A stretch of DNA of 64,000 bases, from contig JAKASL010000001.1 of NCBI GenBank assembly GCA_021819035.1, forward strand, positions 434,001 to 498,000, in the 5' to 3' direction. Origin of the DNA: an archaeon. GTDB taxonomy: Archaea > Thermoproteota > Nitrososphaeria > Nitrososphaerales > Gagatemarchaeaceae. The translations under genes and the position numbers were made by a program. Shown in pieces: positions 54,076 through 61,445 of this stretch; the stretch's first letter is position 1; every line of letters starts with the position of its first letter. The notes under the pieces are model-generated. The model saw only the letters and a list, made by a program, of their open reading frames with translations. It had not been told where the DNA came from and ran no database searches.

Positions 54076-55844
54076 GGGAATGCGATGGGCGCCTGGACAG
54101 GAGCTCCCGCCTCCCCTTCGAGGGAGGACAGGACCTCGTCGTAGAGCGCCCTGACGGCTTCTTTCCTGCTGCTCTTCGAGAGCTTCATGATTATCAGCTT
54201 GGGCGTGCTGGAGCCTATGTGGTCGAACCTGGGCTGCCTGTCGACCACCAGCTCCCCCTTCTCGTCGAGCCCGCTCGCCTCGATGCCGTCCACCCTCACC
54301 GGGAATTTCACGTGGGGGAGGGTCTCGTTGGCGAGGTGCGTCACCAGCAGGAAGAGGCTGCTCGTCGTCGCTGCCCTGTTGACGATGGAGGCTATGATCC
54401 TTCCGGCAGCGCCGGGCTCGGTGAGCGCCTCGAGCTCGTCGATGAGGACGAGCTTCCTCTGCCTCACCGCGAGCACGGGGATGATGGATTTGAGCACGTG
54501 CTCGAGGCTCCCCGTCTTCCTCGCGGCCCTCTTCCTGAAGAGATAGATGGGCATGGGGACCGTCTCCGCCTTCTCTGCGGGGACAGGGAGCCCCAGCAGC
54601 GTCAGGACGTGTATGGCCGCGAGCGTGTTGAGCAGCGTCGTCTTCCCTCCGCTGTTGGCCCCTGTGAGCATGACAGCGTTCCTGGGCCTGGCCTTGGGGA
54701 GCTTGATGGACGACGGCTTTCCTACCGAGTAGCTGACGGGCTGCAGGGAAGAGGGAGAGTCGTGGTCAAGATGGTCTCTGGCTAAGAACGGGTTCCTCCC
54801 CCCGACGAAGCCTATCCCCGCCTGCCCGATTTCCGGGATGGTGAGAGAATACTTCTCCGTAGCGGAGGCGATCGCGAGCATCTGGTCCAGGAGGACGGCC
54901 TTCCCGACAGCGTCGTTCACCATGCGCACACGCTGCCTGAGGTTCCTCTCCGCCTTCTCCGTCCTGGCCGCGAGCTCCTGCTCCTTCCGCTCCCTCCACG
55001 CCTCCACGAGCCTCCTGGTCGCCGCCCTGTCGAACTCGAACGGGAGAGAGGAGACCCCGAGCGCCGCCCTCTTCAGCGCCTCCTCCTCTTCCCAGTTGAA
55101 ACCAAGAGACGATACAATCTCTTCGACTTTCGCCTCGATGGTCGAAATCGCCTTCTCCCTGTCCCGGACGCCTCTCCTCAGCGCGTCGTTTATCGAAAGT
55201 TCGGCGTCGGAGATCGCAGCTTCAGCATCCTCGATCTTGAGGGCCCCCAACTCCTCGAGCGCCGCGAGCGATCCATGGACGTCCCTGGGGTCTATGCCTT
55301 CGAAGAACGACTCCACGGCCGGGTCGGAGAATTCGGTCAGCACCTGGTGGACGACGCCAAGCATCTCCTTCCTCGAGTCGAAGAACTGCAGCGTGGGGGA
55401 CATGGCCGCCTTTGCTTGCACGAAAGAGAGCCGCCTGAGCGCGCCCCTCAGCTTCTCCAGCTTGCCCGTGCGCTTGAGCGCGTCCGAAACCTCCTTCCCC
55501 TTCGTCCAGAGCTCAAGCCTGTTCCGTAACACCTTCCTGTCGAGGGAGGGTGCGGAAAGGAGGACGCAGTTCTTCCCGATGTCAGACGAAGCCTCGCTGG
55601 CGAGGAGCTCGAGGAGGTCGCGCTTGAGCCTCCTCGCATCCGCAGTCCTCAGGGCCTTCCTCTCCGTCGTCCCGGAGTCCTTCTCCCTCCTCCTTGTTAT
55701 GAGGCGAAGCGCATCACGTTTCGACATGCCGCCAAGGGCAGACACCCCTTCAACGTCGCAGACAGCGACCCTGGCCTCCAGGTCGGCGCGCTTCTCAGCA
55801 GGGAGGTCGGCAGACCCCCTTCCTTCTTCGAACTCGGCCTTCAT
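54027..55844 (-). CDS. MutS2-like ATPase
   Basis: The 605-residue protein has an N-terminal helical clamp-like region, a lever domain (about 180-330) and a MutS-type ATPase. Walker A is TGANSGGKTTLL and Walker B is VLIDELEALTEPGAAG, with a later VTHLANETLP. It lacks the mismatch-recognition domain, so it is MutS2/MutS5-like and probably acts in recombination control or ribosome rescue. No Smr domain is present. The last about 17 residues are read through the IS1595 relic in a different frame, so the native C-terminus was replaced. Confidence 0.82.
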   Translation of the reverse strand: MKAEFEEGRGSADLPAEKRADLEARVAVCDVEGVSALGGMSKRDALRLITRRREKDSGTTERKALRTADARRLKRDLLELLASEASSDIGKNCVLLSAPSLDRKVLRNRLELWTKGKEVSDALKRTGKLEKLRGALRRLSFVQAKAAMSPTLQFFDSRKEMLGVVHQVLTEFSDPAVESFFEGIDPRDVHGSLAALEELGALKIEDAEAAISDAELSINDALRRGVRDREKAISTIEAKVEEIVSSLGFNWEEEEALKRAALGVSSLPFEFDRAATRRLVEAWRERKEQELAARTEKAERNLRQRVRMVNDAVGKAVLLDQMLAIASATEKYSLTIPEIGQAGIGFVGGRNPFLARDHLDHDSPSSLQPVSYSVGKPSSIKLPKARPRNAVMLTGANSGGKTTLLNTLAAIHVLTLLGLPVPAEKAETVPMPIYLFRKRAARKTGSLEHVLKSIIPVLAVRQRKLVLIDELEALTEPGAAGRIIASIVNRAATTSSLFLLVTHLANETLPHVKFPVRVDGIEASGLDEKGELVVDRQPRFDHIGSSTPKLIIMKLSKSSRKEAVRALYDEVLSSLEGEAGAPVQAPIAFPWASEEPAPDAGPAGW

Positions 55845-55848
55845 CTGT

Positions 55849-56085
55849 CTAGGCCCCTTCCGTCTGCGTCGGCGCCTTCTCCGGGAGCTCGGAGTAGGCC
55901 CCCTCCTTCGTCCTGTAGAGGGCCACCCTCCCCAGGGTCTTCCAGTCGCCGTCGAACCTCCTCAGCTGGACGCTCACCACCTCGTCCTGCGGGTTCGACC
56001 TCCCGGGCCACACCGCGACGTTGAGGAAATCACCCCCCTCGAGCCTCTTGGAGAAGCTGTACTTCGGGCGGTTCTTCTCGCTCAT
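55849..56085 (-). CDS. Small conserved-looking protein upstream of mutS2-like gene
   Basis: The 78-residue product starts MSEKNRPKYSFSKRLEG and contains a beta-rich central part (FLNVAVWPGR ... VVSVQLRRFDGDWKTLGRVALY). No family is recognised. It ends 4 bp before the mutS2-like ATG, so both form one operon. The ATG at 56085 is favoured over a GTG at 56094. The mobile element begins only 15 bp upstream of this ATG. Confidence 0.65.
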   Translation of the reverse strand: MSEKNRPKYSFSKRLEGGDFLNVAVWPGRSNPQDEVVSVQLRRFDGDWKTLGRVALYRTKEGAYSELPEKAPTQTEGA

Positions 56086-56094
56086 GAATAGCAC

Positions 56095-56100
56095 GACTTC
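56095..56100. repeat. Target site duplication, left copy
   Basis: GACTTC, identical to 59161-59166 just outside the right inverted repeat. The six-base length is supported because the next outer bases differ. Confidence 0.88.
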
Positions 56101-56153
56101 GGGCTCTGGTAAGTTGGCGGTTGATTCAGGGCGGTGTTAAGCCTCGGTTGATG
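56101..56153. repeat. Left 53-bp terminal inverted repeat
   Basis: Exact reverse complement of 59108-59160. The first mismatch is at 56154 versus 59107. It begins GGGCTCTGGTAAG and ends GGTTGATG. Confidence 0.95.
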
Positions 56154-56156
56154 ATT

Positions 56157-56711
56157 TCACTCGGTACGCCAAAGTTTCTCCTCATTGAGGAGACGCAGAA
56201 CCCTTCTATAATGAGACGCACTCGTCGTAACTATGAACAGAATCATCATGAGGACGAACTCTACCACTAATACCAAGACAGCCGAACTAACCGACGCAAG
56301 AATGTCGTATTCGAGACCGTATAAGAGAGCTACCGCCCCTGAGATTACTACTACCAATGCTCCAATATCTCTGATTCTACGCATTGCGGGAATCAAAATT
56401 GCTTTTGCTTGTGTTATGGTCTCAAGTTCGTCCAAGCTATCGCTCATTCCGTCCAACTTTTGATTCAGTTGGTGAATTATGTCAGGGTCTTGCCCGAATT
56501 GCTGCGCTACTTTCGTCGCTTCGTCCGCCTCCTTCTGAATCTTGGGGAACTGTTCAGTGACGTACTTCTCTCTGACCGCTTGTCCTGCCGCCAAATCGCG
56601 CTTCTTTTCCTCAATCCAGCCATTCATCATTTGGAGCCAGATGAGAGCGGAAGCGGTAGTGACGCTTGGAACTCCGAGGAGTATTTCCAGAGCCAGGTCG
56701 GTTGAGACCAA
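56157..56711 (-). CDS. Element-borne membrane protein with coiled coil
   Basis: The 184-residue product has an N-terminal hydrophobic helix (residues about 5-27), a charged coiled-coil region (30-110), two strong membrane helices (about 115-165) and a basic C-terminus. Its stop is 3 bp inside the left inverted repeat. TTG start, 2 bp after the preceding 53-residue gene, so the pair is one operon. No family is recognised. It could be an immunity, entry-exclusion-like or defence cargo protein. Confidence 0.65.
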   Translation of the reverse strand: MVSTDLALEILLGVPSVTTASALIWLQMMNGWIEEKKRDLAAGQAVREKYVTEQFPKIQKEADEATKVAQQFGQDPDIIHQLNQKLDGMSDSLDELETITQAKAILIPAMRRIRDIGALVVVISGAVALLYGLEYDILASVSSAVLVLVVEFVLMMILFIVTTSASHYRRVLRLLNEEKLWRTE

Positions 56712-56713
56712 GC

Positions 56714-56875
56714 TCAGTTCAGAAGATAGAACCCAGCCGCTGATGCAGCCGTGAAGCCCACGAGAGCTATTGGCAGAACAGCCTCTCCTAACAGTGCTGC
56801 CGCTACGACTGCGCCGATGATACCGACTCCCAGCGACGCGAAGACCCCTCCGTTAACCGTCATCCGATGTGACAT
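56714..56875 (-). CDS. 53-residue element-borne membrane peptide
   Basis: The ATG at 56875 opens a small frame with two Ala/Val/Gly-rich hydrophobic segments (about 10-30 and 33-52), ending at a TGA (56714-56716). A TTTTAATAAAC box (56898-56909) is centred about 28 bp upstream, so the message is leaderless. It resembles small holin-like or toxin-like peptides in size only. Confidence 0.6.
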   Translation of the reverse strand: MSHRMTVNGGVFASLGVGIIGAVVAAALLGEAVLPIALVGFTAASAAGFYLLN

Positions 56876-56897
56876 CACGGCAAGCAGCACGAGTCCG

Positions 56898-57016
56898 TTT
56901 ATTAAAACGTTGAGTCATCTTCTGTGATACAGTCACAGAACAATGTTTCATGTTTCTCCACGTCACGTGCTATCCACGTGGATAACCGGAGGGTTAATAT
57001 AATATCCACGTGGATA
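56898..57016. promoter_or_regulatory. Central divergent promoter/operator region of the element
   Basis: Leftward TATA is at 56898-56909. An inverted repeat CTGTGA-N5-TCACAG is at 56922-56938. Two identical 14-bp perfect palindromes TATCCACGTGGATA are at 56971-56984 and 57003-57016, 32 bp (about three helical turns) apart. The rightward TATA (TTAATATAATAT, 56994-57005) sits between the two palindromes, and the second palindrome lies between TATA and the leaderless ATG at 57025. A repressor bound here would block transposase expression. Confidence 0.75.
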
Positions 57017-57024
57017 CTGGAGCC

Positions 57025-57126
57025 ATGAGCCGGGAACAACTCCGGATGGAGATGGACACGGATAGGTTCGAGGACTATCTTTCGACCCTCGAAGCCAGAT
57101 ACGATTCGGGCGAATCGTGGGACTAA
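57025..57126 (+). CDS. 33-residue leader peptide before the transposase
   Basis: A short acidic peptide (MSREQLRMEMDTDRFEDYL...) ends at a TAA that overlaps the transposase ATG (TAATG, 57124-57128). The start is about 27 bp from the TATA box. Translational coupling to the transposase is likely. It may be only a leader or a small regulatory peptide. Confidence 0.5.
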   Translation: MSREQLRMEMDTDRFEDYLSTLEARYDSGESWD

Positions 57127-58313
57127 TGAAGGAACAACCGCCCCACGACTTTCGAGAACTGAAAGGTGAGGCAATCGCCCGACAATTCGGATGGGTGAGA
57201 CGGTTGAGCGACAGCCAATACAAAGTTCACAGCCAGAGGTTGGACAAAGAGTATGACGTCGTTTCTACCGAGACGGGTTGGTATTGTTCATGTCAAGATT
57301 CTGTCTATCGCGGTGTCAGGTGTAAACATCAAATCGCAGTTGAACTGAGCTTCATACTGAGGAAAATTGTCGCAAAGGAGCCGATTAGGATTCATCCGGT
57401 CAGTATTCAGGAATGCATTTTCTGCCGTTCTGTGAATCTGAGGAAGTTCGGAGTGAGGAAGACGAAGGCCGGAGGGATTCAGAGGTTCCTATGTGCTGGC
57501 TGCGGGAGGACGTTCAGCGTGAACCTCGGCTTTGAGGGGATGAGGGCGAGTCCGCAGGCGATAACCTCAGCAATGCAACTCTACTTCACAGGCGAAAGTC
57601 TGAGAGGCGTCCAGAAGTTCCTCAGACTCCAAGGTGTGAACATCTCTCACATTTCGGTTCTAAACTGGATTCGAAAGTATGTCGGGTTGATGCACACCTA
57701 CCTCGACAGCCTGGCTCCTCAACTTGGCGATACATGGAGAACGGACGAGTTATTCTTGAAGGTGAAGGGCAATATGAAGTACCTGTTCGCTATGATGGAC
57801 GATGACACTCGATTCTGGATTGCTCAACAAGTCAGCGACACCAAAGGAACCTCTGATGTTCGACCGATGTTCAAAGAGGCCGAGGCAAAGGCTGGCAAGA
57901 GGCCGAAAGTTCTCATTTCGGACGGAGCGTTCAACTTCGGAGAGGCGACTATCAAGGAGTGGTGGACGCAAAGGAAGGAAACTAGAGTTCAGCACATCCG
58001 AGACATTCGCTTAGACGGGATGGTTCACAACAACAAAATGGAACGTCTGAATGGCGAAGTCCGTGACAGGGAGAAAGTGATGAGGGGTGTTAAAAGGGCA
58101 GACACCCCTATTCTTAGGGGGTATCAGATTTACCACAACTACTTGAGGCAACACGAGGGTCTGAACGGCCAGACGCCATCAGAAAGAGCCGGAATCAGAA
58201 TCGAAGGACAGAACAAATGGCTGACCATTATCCAGAACGCAACTCGTATCAATATGGATACAAGGAGGTGTGGCGTTAATGCCAAAATGGAAAAAGGACA
58301 CCAAACGGTTTAG
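57126..58313 (+). CDS. DDE transposase with SWIM zinc finger and zinc ribbon
   Basis: The product has about 395 residues. The N-terminus has a SWIM-type motif (YCSCQDSVYRGVRCKH, near residue 60). A zinc ribbon follows (CIFC ... CAGC, about 100-140), then a helix-turn-helix (SLRGVQKFLRLQGVNISHISVLNWIRK) and an RNase-H-like catalytic core. The acidic triad is D in WRTDEL, D in LISDGAFNF (59 residues later) and E in HNNKMERLNGEV (40 residues later), with IS6-like spacing and NN-x-x-E-R pattern. The ATG at 57126 overlaps the preceding stop; a GTG at 57117 is an alternative. The SWIM domain is unusual for IS6-type enzymes and may recognise the long inverted repeats. Confidence 0.85.
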   Translation: MKEQPPHDFRELKGEAIARQFGWVRRLSDSQYKVHSQRLDKEYDVVSTETGWYCSCQDSVYRGVRCKHQIAVELSFILRKIVAKEPIRIHPVSIQECIFCRSVNLRKFGVRKTKAGGIQRFLCAGCGRTFSVNLGFEGMRASPQAITSAMQLYFTGESLRGVQKFLRLQGVNISHISVLNWIRKYVGLMHTYLDSLAPQLGDTWRTDELFLKVKGNMKYLFAMMDDDTRFWIAQQVSDTKGTSDVRPMFKEAEAKAGKRPKVLISDGAFNFGEATIKEWWTQRKETRVQHIRDIRLDGMVHNNKMERLNGEVRDREKVMRGVKRADTPILRGYQIYHNYLRQHEGLNGQTPSERAGIRIEGQNKWLTIIQNATRINMDTRRCGVNAKMEKGHQTV

Positions 58314-58494
58314 AGTGACTGTAAATACTCATCCGACAAGAGGATACCAGTTGAACGTCCCTAAGCCGATAATCGAGCATCTCGGCAAGGGAAAGACTGT
58401 GGATTCGTTGGAATTCGCCATAAGAGGGAACCGAGTCGAACTCTGTCTCCCGACAGAGAACTTGACGAAGGAAATGTCTAAAGAGGAGAACTGA
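58279..58494 (+). CDS. AbrB/SpoVT-like small DNA-binding protein
   Basis: The 71-residue product has the swapped-hairpin AbrB pattern (FRVTVNTHPTRGYQLNVPKPIIEHLG ... SLEFAIRGNRVELCLP). The start ATG follows a strong Shine-Dalgarno AAGGAGGTG (58262-58270), rare in this window, and the gene overlaps the transposase end by 35 bp. It is the best candidate for the repressor of the palindromes at 56971 and 57003. Confidence 0.75.
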   Translation: MPKWKKDTKRFRVTVNTHPTRGYQLNVPKPIIEHLGKGKTVDSLEFAIRGNRVELCLPTENLTKEMSKEEN

Positions 58495-58498
58495 GTAA

Positions 58499-58870
58499 TT
58501 GGAGAGCTTGTCCCTGAACCTCAGATGGCATGGACTCTTCAACTGTGACGTAGACGTAGTTAGGCAGGAAGTCGAGCCGAGGGGTGGTGTGTATCGATTG
58601 ATGTCTCGGGGTGAGGATGGAAAATTCCGCACGTTCTATGTCGGGGAGTCTCAGAACCTACAAGAGCGCTTAGTCGCGCATTTCTTCGGGAGCGAACCCA
58701 ACAAGCGACTGAGAAAGATTCTGGAGACAAAGGATTGCAGATTCAAGTTCGCATACGTCGATACAGAGCAAAGACGTTTGGGCGTTGAGCGTTATTTGAT
58801 TGACTTGCTTCCGGATTTGGTCAACGACCAAACCCCAGAAGAGGCTCCAATCGAGGTTAATCTGACTTGA
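58499..58870 (+). CDS. GIY-YIG nuclease-domain protein
   Basis: The 123-residue product has GGVYRLMS, then FYVGESQNLQERLVAHF (the YIG-equivalent YVG and the catalytic Arg) and a conserved Glu in GVERYLIDLLP. This is a minimal stand-alone GIY-YIG fold. It could nick DNA during transposition, act as a homing-type endonuclease or restrict competing DNA. TTG start with GAGGAG upstream. Confidence 0.8.
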   Translation: MESLSLNLRWHGLFNCDVDVVRQEVEPRGGVYRLMSRGEDGKFRTFYVGESQNLQERLVAHFFGSEPNKRLRKILETKDCRFKFAYVDTEQRRLGVERYLIDLLPDLVNDQTPEEAPIEVNLT

Positions 58871-58872
58871 CC

Positions 58873-59106
58873 ATGTCCGGCCCCGATAAGCTGATGAAAC
58901 TAAAGACCACCGTAGAGGTTTACGAAAATGAACTCAAGGAAGCTGCGCAGGCCTTTCAAAGCTTGAGAACTGCTGCAGGTCAGCAGAGTCCAACCGATGC
59001 TGGAATCTTAGTTGCAGGCCTTGGACGGTTCTTCGATATCAATGCCAAGCTCGTTATCGCTTACCGCGAGTATGTTGCAGAATTAGAAAAGCTCGTTCCC
59101 CGTTAG
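58873..59106 (+). CDS. Small helical protein at the right end of the element
   Basis: About 77 residues, predicted entirely helical (LKTTVEVYENELKEAAQAF ... NAKLVIAYREYVAELEKLV). It follows the nuclease gene by 2 bp, or overlaps it if the TTG at 58867 is used. Its TAG ends 1 bp before the right inverted repeat. No family is recognised; a partner or inhibitor of the nuclease is conceivable. Confidence 0.6.
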   Translation: MSGPDKLMKLKTTVEVYENELKEAAQAFQSLRTAAGQQSPTDAGILVAGLGRFFDINAKLVIAYREYVAELEKLVPR

Positions 59107-59107
59107 C

Positions 59108-59160
59108 CATCAACCGAGGCTTAACACCGCCCTGAATCAACCGCCAACTTACCAGAGCCC
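59108..59160. repeat. Right 53-bp terminal inverted repeat
   Basis: Exact reverse complement of 56101-56153, ending CCAGAGCCC next to the second GACTTC copy. Confidence 0.95.
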
Positions 59161-59166
59161 GACTTC
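59161..59166. repeat. Target site duplication, right copy
   Basis: GACTTC, matching 56095-56100. The following 143 bp up to the polymerase gene contain no gene I can support. Confidence 0.88.
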
Positions 59167-59173
59167 GAGGCTT

Positions 59174-59182
59174 CTATTTATT
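59174..59182 (-). promoter_or_regulatory. Displaced TATA box of the mutS2-like operon
   Basis: The minus strand reads AATAAATAG. If the element and one target copy are removed, this box lies 23-27 bp upstream of the ATG at 56085, the usual leaderless spacing. The element therefore separates the box from its gene by about 3 kb. Confidence 0.65.
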
Positions 59183-59309
59183 GGCATGAACCCTCATGCC
59201 ACTAGGAGACGACCGCAGCAGAACACCGTCCACAAACGGGCCCGAAGCAAGCAGGCCTGCTTGGCTTGGCTAGGACGCCATGACGCACGCTCCGCTGGGT
59301 GCCTCGGAT

Positions 59310-61445
59310 TCAACAAAAGCTGGCCTGGAGCGGGTCCGCCTTCGGGAAGAGTTCCGCCCCGGCCGCGTTGAACACCGTCTTGGCTGCCTCTTCGACGAGC
59401 CTGCGATACGTCCTCCTGTCGTACTGGTCCGAGCTGCCGGGGAGGGCCACCCTGCAGAGCGGGTTCGAGTGCTCGGCATTGGAGTAGACGAACCCGACGC
59501 TGTCGCCGGCTTCGACGTCCTGTCCTATGGCAAGGAGCTGGATGGCGGCAGAACGATGGGCCACGCTCGCCTTGTACTCGGCCACCGGCTTCCTCAGCGT
59601 CCTGGTCACAACCAGCGCGTCGTTAGGGACACTTCCGCTCTCCAAAATCGTGATGGCCCTCCGCGTGACCTCCCTCCCCCTCTCCAGGCCTTCTGAAAAC
59701 AGCTCGGCAAGGCTCCTGCAGTCGAGCATCTGGCTGATGAGGTAGGTCTGGAACTCCCTGACGAACTCCGGCGTGTCGGACCTCCTCAGCTCTATTCCCC
59801 TGGCCTCCACCTCGCCGTCGAAGGTCAGCCCGAAGTATCTCTTCAGGGCAGAGGAGTTCGCGTCGCTCCTCAGCGGGAGGAACCCCACGAACCGGAAGTG
59901 CCTGTCGAGGGACATGGGGAGCCTGCTCGCCTGGGCGATCCTAGCCGCGAGCGCCTCGTAGTCCTCCCTGGTCGCCCCCGCTTTCTGGACGAAAAGCGAG
60001 TCCACGTCCCCGTAGACGACCCTGAACCCCTCCGACTCCGCCCTCTGCTTCGCCCTGACCATCGCCTCCCTCGACGCCCTGTTTATCGCCTCGAAGGTAA
60101 GCACGTTGCCGAGCCTGTTCCAGCAGCAGCCGGAGATTCCGTACTGGGTCACAGCGATCATCTTCAGCGTCTCAATCCTCTGCTCACAGTAGCGCCGCAG
60201 GTCGCTCCCCTTCGGGAGCGTCTTCTTCAGCCTCTTGAGCCAGAGCCTCCTGTTCGTGAACGGTGCGATAACTGTGGGGATGAGCCTGAAGGCCCGGTCC
60301 TCGCCGTCGTCGTCGTACCCGTTCCCCTCGTAGCTTAGGCCGTCCCGCATGATTATGTTGGGGAACTCGGAGTCGAAGTCGAGCGCGGCCACGTTCTCGT
60401 GGATCCCGGGCTCTGGGGTGATTGTGATGCCTCCCCTGTCATTGCGGACGAGCTCCATGAGGCTCCTGGCCGACTCGAAGTAGTTCTCCCGGGGTATCAC
60501 ATAACCGCGCTCCATAAGCTCGAAGGAGTTCCTGGAGTCGATGCTCCTGTTGCTCTTCCAGCGGGTGGCCAGCCCGATTGGGAGGAAGGCGAACCTCGAC
60601 CGCTCCACCAGCCCGGCGACCCCCCAGTCGTCTGACGTGTAGCCGTAGAACACGTCCCCGAGCACCGCCCTCCCCCCGAAAGAGCCCTGAGCCCTCGCCT
60701 GTTCCCCGTCCGGGGACCTCCCGAGCCGCAGCCCGACGCCGTTAGCGCGGGCCCTTTCCTGCAGCAGGGGGAAGGTGAGCTCGTCGCACTTGGGACAGAA
60801 GAGGATGTCGGGGTCGGTCTGGTTCACGTGCTCCACGAACGAGGCGATGGCCTCCGACTCCTTCCCCTCGAAGGACTTCGCCTCCCTCCTCCAGACTGTG
60901 TCTATCCTGGTGATTCTCTTGCCCCCGCTCTCCGATTCGTATCCCACCCTGAACCGCATCATCGTGAAGGGCGGGGGGACGAGCTCCTTCGAGTCGTCCG
61001 CCTTCTCCATTCTCACCAGCCGCCCGCCCTCGTGCTCCACGACGACCTTGCTTGTCGGCTCGACCTTCAGCTTCGCCAGGAGGTACCTCTGGGAGTGGCG
61101 GAAGTCGACCCCGTAGGTCTGTTCGACGAACCTGCTGGCCTCCAGGGAGCCGACGAGGGCCTTGAACGACTGGGGGCCGTCCGTCTCTATGCGAATCAGG
61201 GAGCTTTCGGTTCCAGTCGCGAGCGACGTCTTCTTCCGTTCCAGGGATGCGCCACGGACGCCTACGCACTCGGGAAGGTGGAAGAGCAAGTGCGTCTCGG
61301 ACTCGGCGTCAACCGCCCTGACGTGGAAGAACGGGACGTAGGTGTCTGTGAGCCTGAGCATGCTGCCGTCTTCGCGCTTTACCCAGAGCACGGCCTGGCT
61401 GCCGGAGACGTAGACGTCGAAGAGCCAGCCGCTATCTTGCTTCAA
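59310..61445 (-). CDS. Family B DNA polymerase with degraded exonuclease motifs
   Basis: The 711-residue product has polymerase motif A (ALDFDSEFPNII), motif B (KMIAVTQYG) and motif C (VVYGDVDSLFV), with both catalytic Asp residues of motif C kept. The 3'-5' exonuclease part lacks a DIE motif, and the Exo II region reads DPDILFCPKCDELTFPLL. Proofreading is therefore probably lost, as in PolB2-like enzymes, while synthesis may remain. It is shorter than replicative PolB (about 780). The TTG start overlaps the RadA-like stop by 14 bp, so the two are coupled. A translesion or accessory role is inferred. Confidence 0.87.
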   Translation of the reverse strand: MKQDSGWLFDVYVSGSQAVLWVKREDGSMLRLTDTYVPFFHVRAVDAESETHLLFHLPECVGVRGASLERKKTSLATGTESSLIRIETDGPQSFKALVGSLEASRFVEQTYGVDFRHSQRYLLAKLKVEPTSKVVVEHEGGRLVRMEKADDSKELVPPPFTMMRFRVGYESESGGKRITRIDTVWRREAKSFEGKESEAIASFVEHVNQTDPDILFCPKCDELTFPLLQERARANGVGLRLGRSPDGEQARAQGSFGGRAVLGDVFYGYTSDDWGVAGLVERSRFAFLPIGLATRWKSNRSIDSRNSFELMERGYVIPRENYFESARSLMELVRNDRGGITITPEPGIHENVAALDFDSEFPNIIMRDGLSYEGNGYDDDGEDRAFRLIPTVIAPFTNRRLWLKRLKKTLPKGSDLRRYCEQRIETLKMIAVTQYGISGCCWNRLGNVLTFEAINRASREAMVRAKQRAESEGFRVVYGDVDSLFVQKAGATREDYEALAARIAQASRLPMSLDRHFRFVGFLPLRSDANSSALKRYFGLTFDGEVEARGIELRRSDTPEFVREFQTYLISQMLDCRSLAELFSEGLERGREVTRRAITILESGSVPNDALVVTRTLRKPVAEYKASVAHRSAAIQLLAIGQDVEAGDSVGFVYSNAEHSNPLCRVALPGSSDQYDRRTYRRLVEEAAKTVFNAAGAELFPKADPLQASFC

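Larger units (their letters stand above)
56101..59160. mobile_element. 3,060-bp transposable element with 53-bp inverted repeats and seven genes
   Basis: Perfect 53-bp terminal inverted repeats (56101-56153 and 59108-59160, outer ends GGGCTCTGG and CCAGAGCCC) enclose two leftward and five rightward genes. The element is flanked by the direct repeat GACTTC (56095-56100 and 59161-59166), a 6-bp target duplication. The outermost genes end 3 bp (56157) and 1 bp (59106) from the repeats. The transposase, nuclease, regulator and membrane genes are poorer in GC than the host. Intact repeats, matching flanks and open frames indicate recent, probably active, transposition. The combination of long repeats and fixed cargo does not match an insertion-sequence family I recognise. 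Confidence 0.93.
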
